This document shows, piece by piece, positions 33,917-41,943 of a stretch of 64,000 nt of DNA. The translations under genes and the position numbers were made by a program. The notes beneath the pieces were generated by a model, which did not search any database, was not told where the DNA came from, and saw nothing but the letters and a program-made list of their open reading frames with translations. Numbering within the stretch: position 1 is the stretch's first letter; each line of letters opens with the position of its first letter. Source of the stretch: an uncultured Lysobacter sp. (GTDB lineage: Bacteria > Pseudomonadota > Gammaproteobacteria > Xanthomonadales > Xanthomonadaceae). The stretch is from positions 1-64,000 of the forward strand of contig CAMLID010000010.1 in NCBI GenBank assembly GCA_946480055.1, in the 5' to 3' direction.

Positions 33917-34402
33917 ATGGGCATCGAATTTGAGCTGCTGAGCGTGGAGCCGTACCGGTCCGCCGGCCAGTTCGGCCACAACTTCACCCTGCGCATCGCC
34001 CTGAAGGAGCGCGACAACGCGCGCCTGAACTGGATCGAGCGCACCGACCGTCCCTATGTGGCCGGCATGGAGCCCGACACCTGGACCGACCTGTACCAGC
34101 TTGTGCACGGCCAGTCGACGGTGTTCAACGGCTGGAACCAATCCCAGGACGACAGCGGCGCGGTCACCGTGAGCTTCGTGGATCCGCCGTCGATGCGGAT
34201 GGAGCCGTATGCGCGGCGCACGCTGCAGTTCTGGATCGTGGTCCTGGACGGCAACGGCGACGACTGGGCGGTGTGGCAGGGCATCCAGGAGCTGGCCTGC
34301 ACCGACACCGGCGCGATCAGCACCCAGACCCTGGCCCAGACCTCCAGCGACAGCGGCGACGACGGCGATCCGCCGTATCCGGAAGGTTTCTCGCCGTACT
34401 GA
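33917..34402 (+). CDS. hypothetical protein inserted in the pigment arm
   Basis: 161 residues, soluble, no signal peptide, not recognised. It begins MGIEFELLSVEPYRSAGQF and looks beta-rich (RRTLQFWIVVLDGNGDDWAVWQG), ending in an acidic, Ser/Asp/Pro-rich tail. A purine-rich GGAGA motif lies 7 bases before ATG 33917. Unlike its neighbours it is separated from them by gaps of 75 and 115 bases, and I know of no equivalent in aryl-polyene clusters. It may be unrelated to pigment synthesis. Confidence 0.6.
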   Translation: MGIEFELLSVEPYRSAGQFGHNFTLRIALKERDNARLNWIERTDRPYVAGMEPDTWTDLYQLVHGQSTVFNGWNQSQDDSGAVTVSFVDPPSMRMEPYARRTLQFWIVVLDGNGDDWAVWQGIQELACTDTGAISTQTLAQTSSDSGDDGDPPYPEGFSPY

Positions 34403-34517
34403 ATCGCGCCGCGGCGGCCGCGATACCGACGCGCAGACCGCCGTGCCGGCGCATGCCGCTTCCTCCGTGGCCGCGCTGCGCGGACAATCGCGGTTTCCGT
34501 CGCCGCGAGTCCAACGC

Positions 34518-35258
34518 ATGAGCCAGCCGTCCTCCACCGTTCGCCGCGCCCTGGTCACCGGCGGCAGCGGCGATCTCGGCGCGGCCATCTGCGCGCGCCT
34601 GGCCTCCGACGGCCTGCACGTGATCGTGCACGCCAACGCCAACCTGGAGCGCGCCGAAGCCACGGCCGAGGCGCTCCGCGCCGGCGGCGGCAGCGCGCAG
34701 GCGCTCGCGTTCGACGTCGCCGACGGCGAGGCCGCGCGCGCGGCGATCGAAGGCCTGCTGGGCGAGGGCCCGATCCAAGTGGTGGTCAACAACGCCGGTA
34801 TCCACGACGACGCGCCGATGGCCGGCATGAGCGAGCAGCAGTGGAAGCGCGTGATCGACGTGTCGCTGCACGGCTTCTTCCACGTCACCCAGCCGCTGCT
34901 GCTGCCGATGGCGCGCACGCGCTGGGGCCGGATCGTGAACGTGTCCTCGGTGGCCGCGGTGCTCGGCAACCGCGGCCAGACCAACTACGCCGCGGCCAAG
35001 GCCGGATTGCACGGCGCCTCGATGTCGCTGGCGCGCGAGATGGCCTCGCGCGGCATCACCGTCAACGTGATAGCGCCGGGCGTGATCGAAGGCCGCATGG
35101 CCGCCGACGCGTTTCCGCCGGAGACGATCCGTCAGCTGGTGCCGGCCGGCCGCGCCGGGCGGCCGCAGGAGGTCGCGGACCTGGTCGGCTTCCTGTGTTC
35201 GGACGCTGCCGGCTACATCAACGGCCAGGTGATCGGCATCAACGGCGGCATGGGCTGA
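34518..35258 (+). CDS. 3-oxoacyl-ACP reductase (FabG-like SDR)
   Basis: 246-residue short-chain dehydrogenase. NADP-binding TGGSGDLG (14-21), NNAG (91-94), and catalytic Ser144, Tyr157 and Lys161 are all in place; GRIVNVSSVAAVLGN and PGVIEGRMA are FabG-like. It reduces the beta-keto intermediate during polyene extension. Starts at ATG 34518, 115 bases after the hypothetical gene. Confidence 0.9.
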   Translation: MSQPSSTVRRALVTGGSGDLGAAICARLASDGLHVIVHANANLERAEATAEALRAGGGSAQALAFDVADGEAARAAIEGLLGEGPIQVVVNNAGIHDDAPMAGMSEQQWKRVIDVSLHGFFHVTQPLLLPMARTRWGRIVNVSSVAAVLGNRGQTNYAAAKAGLHGASMSLAREMASRGITVNVIAPGVIEGRMAADAFPPETIRQLVPAGRAGRPQEVADLVGFLCSDAAGYINGQVIGINGGMG

Positions 35259-35389
35259 AGCCCGCGCGAGCGGTCGGACCGAGCGCCGGGCGCCACCGGT
35301 CGGGGCCGCGCGCCCGTTCGGCGCGCCGTCACCCCGCCACCCCGGCGTGGAGTTAGCATGGCCGCACACCTCCACGAGCGGAGCGCGCC

Positions 35390-35872
35390 ATGCGCCGTCA
35401 TCTCGCCCTCGCAATGCTGATCCCGATGCTGGCCGCCTGCGCCAGTTCGCATGTCCTGGTCGGCTCGCCGCGGCCGCCGATCGATCCGGCCCAGGTGCGG
35501 GTGTACTTCACGCCGCCGCCTGGCGGCTACGAGCAGATCGCCATGCTCCAGAGCAACAGCGGCGCCTTCACCTACGGCGAACAGAACAAGATGAACTCGG
35601 TGATCGGCAAGCTGCGCAACGAGGCCGCCAAGCTCGGCGCCAACGGCGTGCTGTTCCAGGGCACCGAGGACGGCTACGGCGGCGGCGGAGTCAGCGTCGG
35701 CGCCGGTGGCGGCCGTTACGGCGGCCGCAGCTTCAGTTCCGGCGGCGTCGGCGTCGACATCACGCCGCGCCAGAAGTACGGCCACGGCGTGGCGATCTAC
35801 GTCGCCAATCCGCCGCCCTTGGGCGAGCCGGGTCCGAACGTGCCGCCACCGCCGGCACCGCCGCGCAACTGA
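35390..35872 (+). CDS. lipoprotein, DUF4156-like
   Basis: 160 residues. Signal peptide with lipobox LAAC (14-17, Cys17), so an outer- or inner-membrane lipoprotein. The domain YEQIAMLQSNSG...NSVIGKLRNEAAKLGANGVLF resembles the DUF4156 / RcsF-like fold. A Gly-rich stretch (about 88-118) and a Pro-rich tail (PPLGEPGPNVPPPPAPP) follow. It is the last plus-strand gene before the convergent antiporter gene. Whether it serves the pigment pathway is uncertain. Confidence 0.75.
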   Translation: MRRHLALAMLIPMLAACASSHVLVGSPRPPIDPAQVRVYFTPPPGGYEQIAMLQSNSGAFTYGEQNKMNSVIGKLRNEAAKLGANGVLFQGTEDGYGGGGVSVGAGGGRYGGRSFSSGGVGVDITPRQKYGHGVAIYVANPPPLGEPGPNVPPPPAPPRN

Positions 35873-35895
35873 GCCGCGGGCTCTGATTTACAGGA

Positions 35896-37146
35896 TCAGC
35901 GCGCCGCGCCTTGCGAGGGCGGCGCATCGGGCTGTGCTGCGCGTCCGCCGAACAGGCTCAGCAGCGGCGAGGTCATCACCGTGGTCATGATCGCCATCAC
36001 CAGCAGCATGGTGAACAGCTCCGGCCCGATCAGGCCCGCGTCCAGGCCGACCTTCATCACGATCAGTTCCATCAGCCCGCGCGCGTTCATCAGCGCGCCG
36101 GTGGCCAGGCTGTCGCGCCAGCCGTAACCGGCGATGCGCGCGCCGAGCGCGCCGCCGGCGATCTTGCCGGTCACCGCCACCACCAGGATCAGCGCCAGCG
36201 CGCCCAGGCCGGCGCCGACGAAGGCGTCGGCGCGGGTGTTGAGTCCGGCCAGGGCGAAGAAGATCGGCAGCAGGATCACCACCGCCGCGTATTCCAGGCG
36301 CTCGGTCAGGGTGCGCAGCAAACGGTCGTCGCGCGGCAGGCAGGCGCCGAACACGAACGCGCCGAACACCGCATGCAGGCCCAGCCATTCGGTCAGCGCC
36401 GCGCAGGCGAACAGGCCGATCATGATCGCCGCCAGCATCGCCACCGACGGATGGCCGTCGGGCGCGTAACGCCGCAACAGCGCCGCGTATACCGGCCTGA
36501 GCAGGCCGAAGGCCAGCGCCATCAGCGCCACCAGGCCGAGCGTGGTCTTGGCGAACGCCCACACGCCTTCGCCGCTGCCGGTCAGCGCCACCACCAGCGC
36601 CAGCACGATCCAGGCGAACACGTCGGCGATCGCGGCCGAGCCCAGCGCGAGCCGGCCGAGCCGGGTCCGGGTCAGGCCGCGGTCCTTGAGGATGCGCGCC
36701 ATCACCGGGAACGCGGTGATCGACATCGCCGCGGCCATGAACAAGGCGAACGGCCAGAAGCCGACCCCGGCCGGAGCCAGCGGATGCAGCCAGGGCGACA
36801 CCGCGATACCCAGCACCACCGGCAGCAGCACGCCGAACACGCCGACCGCGCCGGCCTCGCGCAACTGCGCGCGCACGCCGTCGGGCGCGCGCAACTCGGC
36901 GCCGACGATGAACATGAACAAGACCAGCCCCAGGGTCGACAGCGAACCCAGAGCCGGCAGCGAGTCCGGCGCGAACAGGCCGGCATGCGCCACCGGGAAC
37001 CACGCCCCGAACACCACCGGGCCGAGCACGAAGCCGGCGGCCATCTCGCCGACCACCGCCGGCTGGCCGAGCCGGCGCAGCAAAGCGCCGCAGATGCGTG
37101 CGACGACCAGGATCACCAGCAGTTGCAACAGCAGCGTATGGGTCAT
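35896..37146 (-). CDS. cation/proton antiporter (CPA2 family)
   Basis: 416 residues, about 12 transmembrane helices, with CPA2 features such as GQPAVVGEMAAGFVLGPVVFG near the N-terminus, AMSITAFPVMARIL, and LNARGLMELIVMKVGLD near the C-terminus. Likely exchanges Na+ or K+ for protons in the inner membrane. No C-terminal TrkA domain. It follows the glycosyltransferase gene by 34 bases and appears to be the last gene of the KS-CLF-GT-antiporter run. Confidence 0.87.
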   Translation of the reverse strand: MTHTLLLQLLVILVVARICGALLRRLGQPAVVGEMAAGFVLGPVVFGAWFPVAHAGLFAPDSLPALGSLSTLGLVLFMFIVGAELRAPDGVRAQLREAGAVGVFGVLLPVVLGIAVSPWLHPLAPAGVGFWPFALFMAAAMSITAFPVMARILKDRGLTRTRLGRLALGSAAIADVFAWIVLALVVALTGSGEGVWAFAKTTLGLVALMALAFGLLRPVYAALLRRYAPDGHPSVAMLAAIMIGLFACAALTEWLGLHAVFGAFVFGACLPRDDRLLRTLTERLEYAAVVILLPIFFALAGLNTRADAFVGAGLGALALILVVAVTGKIAGGALGARIAGYGWRDSLATGALMNARGLMELIVMKVGLDAGLIGPELFTMLLVMAIMTTVMTSPLLSLFGGRAAQPDAPPSQGAAR

Positions 37147-37180
37147 CGAGCGGGGACTCGGTGGTGCGGGTGCGGAGGGG

Positions 37181-38008
37181 TCAGCGCGGTTCGGCGGGCA
37201 GATCGCGTGTCGGCGCGGCGGCGAACTCGCCGCTGGGATCGTCGATGACCGGCGCGGCGGCGCGGGTGCGCCGGTACTCGTCCATCAGCCGGCCGTAGCC
37301 CCAGACCTGCGAGACCACGTGAGAAGTGATGCGGTACAGGTCGCGCAGCGGGCGGAAATGGCTCTTGCGGTACTGCACCGCGGCGTCGGCCTGTTGGTAG
37401 CGCGATTCGATCGGCACCGAGACCACGCCCATGCCGAGTCGGCGCGCGGCTGAGATCAGGATCTGCGCCTCGAACACGAAATCCTCGCCGGGCACATCGT
37501 CCAGCGCGCACACCTGCGCTGGGTAATAGCGCTGGCCGCTCTGGCTGTCGGCGATGCGGTAACCGCAGCCCCAGCCGATGCCCCAGTCGCCGAATTCGTT
37601 GGCCAGGCGCCGGTAGGTCGGCGCCGCCGCGCGTTTGCGCAGGCGCGCGCCGATCACGATGCAATGCGGATGGCGCTGCGCGCTGGCGAGCAGGCGCGGC
37701 AGGTCGGCTGGGTCGTGCTGGCCGTCGCCGTCCATGGTCAGCACGCCGGCATAGCCGCGCCGCAGCGCTTCGCGGAAGCCGTCGCGCAGGCTCGCGCCCT
37801 TGCCCATGCGCTGGACATGGCGCAGCACGGTCACCGGCAGGTCGGCGATGCGGTCGGCGGTGCCGTCGTCGGATCCGTCGTCGATCACGATCACGTTCGG
37901 GCAATGCGCGAGCGCGCCGGTGACGGTCTCGCGGATGCGCAGCGACTCGTTGAGCGCGGGGATCACCACCGCGACGGTGTTGCGCTCCGGGCGCTGCGAT
38001 TCAGCCAT
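37181..38008 (-). CDS. family 2 glycosyltransferase
   Basis: 275 residues, GT-A fold. AVVIPALNES at the N-terminus, VIVIDDGSDDGTAD (first Asp motif), and TMDGDGQHDP (the DXD metal motif) are intact, as is GEDFVFEAQI. Resembles dolichol-phosphate-mannose-synthase-like enzymes that use a nucleotide sugar. In related clusters a GT2 enzyme modifies the polyene head group or its lipid carrier. The start overlaps the chain-length-factor stop by 8 bases. Confidence 0.85.
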   Translation of the reverse strand: MAESQRPERNTVAVVIPALNESLRIRETVTGALAHCPNVIVIDDGSDDGTADRIADLPVTVLRHVQRMGKGASLRDGFREALRRGYAGVLTMDGDGQHDPADLPRLLASAQRHPHCIVIGARLRKRAAAPTYRRLANEFGDWGIGWGCGYRIADSQSGQRYYPAQVCALDDVPGEDFVFEAQILISAARRLGMGVVSVPIESRYQQADAAVQYRKSHFRPLRDLYRITSHVVSQVWGYGRLMDEYRRTRAAAPVIDDPSGEFAAAPTRDLPAEPR

Positions 38009-38780
38009 GGTCGATGTCCAGTTCGAGCACGCGCCCGGCGCCGGCGGCCAGGCGCACGACGCCGCCTTCGCCCGCGAGGGCGTCGAACAGCGGCAGCATC
38101 GGCGCCATCGCATTGGCTTGCGTGAGCTGGCTGAGCGTGCCGCCGCGATCGGCTTGGCCGTCGCGCAATTGCGCGCGCAGCCGCGGCGCGCCCGCGCGTG
38201 GCGTACGCGACAGCACCAGCGCGCCGCCGAGCAGGCCGCCGCTGGGCGTGACCGCAGCCAAGGGGCCGGCGGATTCGCCGTCGTAGCCGACCAACAGCAC
38301 CGCCTCGGCGCCGTCGCCGAGCTGCGCCATGGCTTCGATCAGGCCCTGGGCGAAACTGGCCTGGGCGGCGCTGATCGCGGTCGCCGCGCGCATGCAGCCG
38401 GCGCCGATGGTCCAGTAGCCGGCGGCGGCGTTGTGCACGGAATTATGGAAACGCGTCGGCGACACCGAGCGCGGATCGCCGGCCAGGGTCGTGCACATGT
38501 AGTCGGTGATCGCCAGGTCGCCGTGGGCGGACGCGAACACCGAGGCCAGCGTCGCCGGATCGCGGCCGGCGGCCTGACAGGCGGCCAGGGCGACGTCCAG
38601 CGCGACCGCGACGGTTTCCGGTGCGCGCCGGCGTTCGTTCGCCGGCAGCACCTGCGGCGACGGCCGCGCGGGCGCGTCGTCCGGCATGGCGGCGCCATGG
38701 ACGTGATCGCGCGCGGCGCTCCAGGACGGCAGCCCGCGGCTCCAGTAGGCGATGCCTTCGATGACGACGGGAGCGTTCAT
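38001..38780 (-). CDS. beta-ketoacyl synthase chain-length factor
   Basis: 259 residues of the ketosynthase-like family that lacks a full active site and partners a KS to set chain length. The family block TRFHNSVHNAAAGYW is clear; thiolase-fold strands follow (AEAVLLVGYDGE). It is shorter than the KS and starts with an ATGA overlap at the KS stop, so the two subunits are made together as a heterodimer. Confidence 0.85.
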   Translation of the reverse strand: MNAPVVIEGIAYWSRGLPSWSAARDHVHGAAMPDDAPARPSPQVLPANERRRAPETVAVALDVALAACQAAGRDPATLASVFASAHGDLAITDYMCTTLAGDPRSVSPTRFHNSVHNAAAGYWTIGAGCMRAATAISAAQASFAQGLIEAMAQLGDGAEAVLLVGYDGESAGPLAAVTPSGGLLGGALVLSRTPRAGAPRLRAQLRDGQADRGGTLSQLTQANAMAPMLPLFDALAGEGGVVRLAAGAGRVLELDIDHG

Positions 38781-39988
38781 GCGCGTGCGAACACCAGCGA
38801 GCAGTTGTTGCCGCCGAAGCCGAAGGAGTTGTTCATGGCGTAGCGAATCTGCGTTTGAGCGTTGTCGAACCGGATCTGCGGGCCGCAGACCGGATCGGGC
38901 GTGACGCTGTTGAGGATGCCGGGCAGCTCGCCGCGTTCCAGCGCGAGCAGCGCGATCGTCGATTCGACGATCCCGGCCGCGCCCAGGGTGTGGCCGGTCC
39001 AGCCCTTGGTGGAACTGGCGTGCAGGCCCTCGGGGAACAGCGCCGCCACCGCGATCGCTTCGGCCTGGTCGTTGGCCGGGGTCGCGGTGCCGTGCAGGTT
39101 GAGATAGCCGACCTCGCCCGCGCCGATGCCGGCGCGCGCGAGCGCATCGCGCATCGCCAGCTGCGCGCCCATGCCCTGCGGATGCGGCGCGGACATGTGG
39201 TGGGCGTCGCTGGATTCGCCGTAGCCGCGTAACTGCAGCGCGCCGGCGTCGTCGCCGTCGATGCGTTCGACCAGGGCATAGCCGCCGGCCTCGCCCAGCG
39301 ACAGGCCGACGCGCTCGGCGTCGAACGGACGGCAGGGTTCCGTGGACACGAGTTGCAGCGAGTTGAAGCCGAACAGCACGCTGCCGCAAAGGGTATCGAC
39401 ACCGCCGACCAGGGCGGCGTCGGCGTAGCCCGAGGCGATCAGGCGCGCGGCCTGGGCGAACACCTTGGCGCTGGACGAACAGGCGGTGGCGACGGTGACG
39501 CAGGGGCCGCGCAGTCCGGTCGCCTGCTGCATGAAACCGCCCAGCGAATGCGGCTGGTGGACGTGGGGGCGATCCAGGTCGGCGGGGAAACGGCCATCGC
39601 TCAGGCGCGCATAGGCGTCCTCGGTGGCGCCGATGCTGGCGGTCGAGGTGCCCAGAACCAGGGCGACGCGCTCGGCGCCGCGGCGCGCGACCAGCGCGGC
39701 CAGGGCGTCGCGCAGGCCGTCCTGGTTCAGCGCCAGCCAGGCCAGGCGGTTGTTGCGGCAGTCCCAGTCGGCGAATTCGGCCGGCAGGGGCAGGTCTTCA
39801 AGGCCGTCCACGCGGCCGATCCAGCAGTCCAGCGGCTCGCTGCCGAAGTCGTTGCGGCGCAGGCCGCCGCGACGCTCGCGCAGGGCTTCGGCCTGGGCCT
39901 GGCGACCGCGCCCGAGTGCGGTGGTCGCGGTGTACGCGCGGATTGCCAGCGCGGGCATCGGCGGGGGCGGCAACGGCTCAAACGACAC
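38777..39988 (-). CDS. beta-ketoacyl-ACP synthase (KS, FabF type) of the pigment cluster
   Basis: Condenses malonyl-ACP with the growing chain. 403 residues. Cys170 in ATACSSS, His299 in NLHGT and His333 in TGHTLGAAG form the Cys-His-His active site, so it is catalytically competent. GTG 39988 is chosen because GGAG lies 6 bases upstream; the ATG 30 bases later has no ribosome-binding site. A TATACT box precedes it. First gene of KS-CLF-GT2-antiporter. It pairs with the chain-length factor, giving type II polyketide-like iteration. Confidence 0.9.
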   Translation of the reverse strand: MSFEPLPPPPMPALAIRAYTATTALGRGRQAQAEALRERRGGLRRNDFGSEPLDCWIGRVDGLEDLPLPAEFADWDCRNNRLAWLALNQDGLRDALAALVARRGAERVALVLGTSTASIGATEDAYARLSDGRFPADLDRPHVHQPHSLGGFMQQATGLRGPCVTVATACSSSAKVFAQAARLIASGYADAALVGGVDTLCGSVLFGFNSLQLVSTEPCRPFDAERVGLSLGEAGGYALVERIDGDDAGALQLRGYGESSDAHHMSAPHPQGMGAQLAMRDALARAGIGAGEVGYLNLHGTATPANDQAEAIAVAALFPEGLHASSTKGWTGHTLGAAGIVESTIALLALERGELPGILNSVTPDPVCGPQIRFDNAQTQIRYAMNNSFGFGGNNCSLVFARA

Positions 39989-40015
39989 GCAGGACTCCGG
40001 ACGGTATGAGGCCGG

Positions 40016-40021
40016 AGTATA
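40016..40021 (-). promoter_or_regulatory. -10 box upstream of the KS operon
   Basis: TATACT on the minus strand, 27 bases from GTG 39988. Here, unlike the leaderless genes, there is room for a short leader with a GGAG ribosome-binding site. No convincing -35 box. Confidence 0.4.
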
Positions 40022-40185
40022 GCCAGCGCGACGTTCCACGGCCGGGTCGCGCCGTTCAGCTTGCGGCGGCTGCGCACGCCGCCGCCCGCAGGTTTCATGC
40101 GCACGGGGCGCCTTCCGGCACGCGGCGTGGCGGCGGCACAGGCGTAGACTGCGCATCCCGCCGTTACCTCCTGCCCGCGCCGCGC

Positions 40186-40869
40186 ATGTCCAGCCGTACC
40201 GCTCACCGCCTGGCCCTGTTCGGCGACCGCGACGTGCTGCACGCCTGCGCGGTCGCCACGGCGGTGTGCGCGCTCAGCGCGGGGCTGGTCTACGTCGGCT
40301 ACTTCGTGCACGTGCTGCGGGTCGCGCGCAACGCGCCCTGCCAGCCCGAGCGCGGCGAATGCGTGCTGCTGTTCGGCAAGCACGCGCCGCGCGGGCTCAT
40401 CGACCGCGATTTCGAAGCGCGCCTGGACCGCGCCGTGTCGCTGTGGCGCCAGCGTCCGCCGGCGAGCGTAGTGCTGCTGGGCGGCGGCGCCCCGGACGAA
40501 CCCAGCGAGGCCGAAGTCGCGCGCGGCGGTCTGTTCGCGCGCGGGCTGTCGCCGGACGCGCCGCTGCGGCTGGAGGCCGAATCGCGCGACACCCTGCAGA
40601 ACCTGCGTAACGCCCGCCACCTGCTCGGCGAGGGCATACGCTCGCGGGTGACCCTGCTCAGCAGCCGCTACCACCTGGCGCGTTGCGCCCTGTTCGCGCG
40701 CCAGCTCGGGTTCGACTGGGAACTGTGCGCGGCCGAACCGCGCCTGCAACTGGGCCCGCGCATGGTCCTGCGCCTGGCCGGCGAAGCGGCCTATGTGTGC
40801 ATGAGCGACATCGGTGCGCGCTGGGCGCGCCTGATCGGGCACCGCCGGATGCTGGCGCGGGTGACTTGA
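40186..40869 (+). CDS. YdcF family (DUF218) membrane-anchored protein
   Basis: 227 residues. An N-terminal helix (ACAVATAVCALSAGLVYVGYF, about 20-40) precedes a DUF218/YdcF domain: CVLLFGKHAPRGLID, ASVVLLGGGAPDEPSEAE, and ESRDTLQNLRNARHLL with TLLSSRYHLARC. Some family members act in envelope polysaccharide or vancomycin-resistance functions, but the reaction is unknown. It diverges from the KS gene. Confidence 0.83.
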   Translation: MSSRTAHRLALFGDRDVLHACAVATAVCALSAGLVYVGYFVHVLRVARNAPCQPERGECVLLFGKHAPRGLIDRDFEARLDRAVSLWRQRPPASVVLLGGGAPDEPSEAEVARGGLFARGLSPDAPLRLEAESRDTLQNLRNARHLLGEGIRSRVTLLSSRYHLARCALFARQLGFDWELCAAEPRLQLGPRMVLRLAGEAAYVCMSDIGARWARLIGHRRMLARVT

Positions 40870-40947
40870 GCGCCGGGGCGCGCCGCATCGGGGCGTGCCG
40901 ATCGATATCGACTAGATCAATGAATCGCGGCGCCAGGCGCCGCGGAC

Positions 40948-41688
40948 TCAGCCGGCAGCGCGGCGACGCACCGGTGCCGGCCGGGCAACGGTCGCGGCGC
41001 TGCGCCCGGTCGCGAGCCCGTGCAGATGATCGCCACCGGCGCTGGCACTGGCGTATGGCGAATCCGGTTCGGTGCACACCGACAGCACCCGGCAGGGTGC
41101 GTCGCCGATCGCGATGTAGGCATGGCCCATGTTGCTGTCGAAATAGATCGAGTCGCCGACTTCCAGCCGCGCCGGTGCGTACAGATCGGTGTGCAGCTCC
41201 AGCGAGCCTTCCAGGACCAGCGCGAATTCCTCGCCGGAGTGGCGGACCAGTTCGCCGAATTCCTGCAGCGAACGCGCACGCACCTCGGCCATGATCGGCG
41301 TGAAGCGTTTCTGGCGCAGTTCCGAGGCCGGGAAGCGCTGGCCGTAGTTCTCGGTCTCGATCGAATAGCCTTCGCCGGCGCGGGTGATGCTGCGGCGGCC
41401 GGTCGGCACCTGCTGCGGCATCGCCGACGGCGATCCGAACAGGTCGGCGATGTCGACCTCGAGCCCGCGGCTGATCCGGGTCAGCTTGTCGTAGGTCAGC
41501 GACATGCGGTTGTTCTCGACCTTGGACAGGGTCGAGATCGGCAGCCCGGTGCGGTCGCTGAGTTCGGACAGGGTCCAGCCGCGCTGGGTACGCAGCATGC
41601 GCAGGGTGTCGCCCGGCTGGCTCGCAGGCTCGGAAGCGCCGCCTCGCAAGCCGGACTTGGGGCGGGCAGTGCGCATTTTTGGTGTCAT
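40948..41688 (-). CDS. XRE-type regulator with C-terminal cupin domain
   Basis: 246 residues. The helix-turn-helix spans about 28-84 (LRMLRTQRGWTLSELSDRTG, then STLSKVENNRMSLTYDKL). The cupin spans about 140-215 (HSGEEFALVLEGSLEL, VGDSIYFDSNMGHAYIAIGD). Regulators of this build respond to small ligands and often control amine, amino acid or aldehyde metabolism. ATG 41688 lies 6 bases from a TAAAGT box. Divergent from the serine hydrolase gene, so that gene is a possible target besides its own promoter. Confidence 0.87.
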   Translation of the reverse strand: MTPKMRTARPKSGLRGGASEPASQPGDTLRMLRTQRGWTLSELSDRTGLPISTLSKVENNRMSLTYDKLTRISRGLEVDIADLFGSPSAMPQQVPTGRRSITRAGEGYSIETENYGQRFPASELRQKRFTPIMAEVRARSLQEFGELVRHSGEEFALVLEGSLELHTDLYAPARLEVGDSIYFDSNMGHAYIAIGDAPCRVLSVCTEPDSPYASASAGGDHLHGLATGRSAATVARPAPVRRRAAG

Positions 41689-41694
41689 GGTCGA

Positions 41695-41700
41695 ACTTTA
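41695..41700 (-). promoter_or_regulatory. -10 box of the XRE-cupin gene, leaderless type
   Basis: TAAAGT on the minus strand, 6 bases before ATG 41688. The remaining 243 bases up to the hydrolase gene hold short imperfect repeats (ATCGGTAT twice) but no clear operator. Confidence 0.35.
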
Positions 41701-41943
41701 GGGCCAAGACGAGAGCGCTGCCAAGCGACCGGGGCCGTTGTCCAGCGAGAAAACGGTTCGGCAGTACGAATCGGCGCTGCTCCAGTGGGCGCTGCTTTGG
41801 TGAGCGCGGCTCCGGTCGACCCGGCGCGGGTCGGCGTGGTTCCAATCGGTATCGATTTGATCGGTATGGAACCCGGTCACCGCCGTTTAGGATGATGCGC
41901 GTCGCCGCGCAGTTCGCGTGGCCGCACCGGGGAGTCGTTGGCA

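Noticed and set aside
30808..34044. Open frame of 1078 codons on the minus strand opposite the MMPL and neighbouring genes
   Set aside because: Translation is Arg/Gln/Ala-rich with no domain or start signal. The plus strand carries clear MMPL, LolA-like and dehydratase genes; this is a high-GC shadow.
41698..41880. 60-codon minus-strand frame with Ser/His/Asp repeats between the regulator and hydrolase genes
   Set aside because: It occupies the divergent promoter region, has no start signal and is composition-driven.
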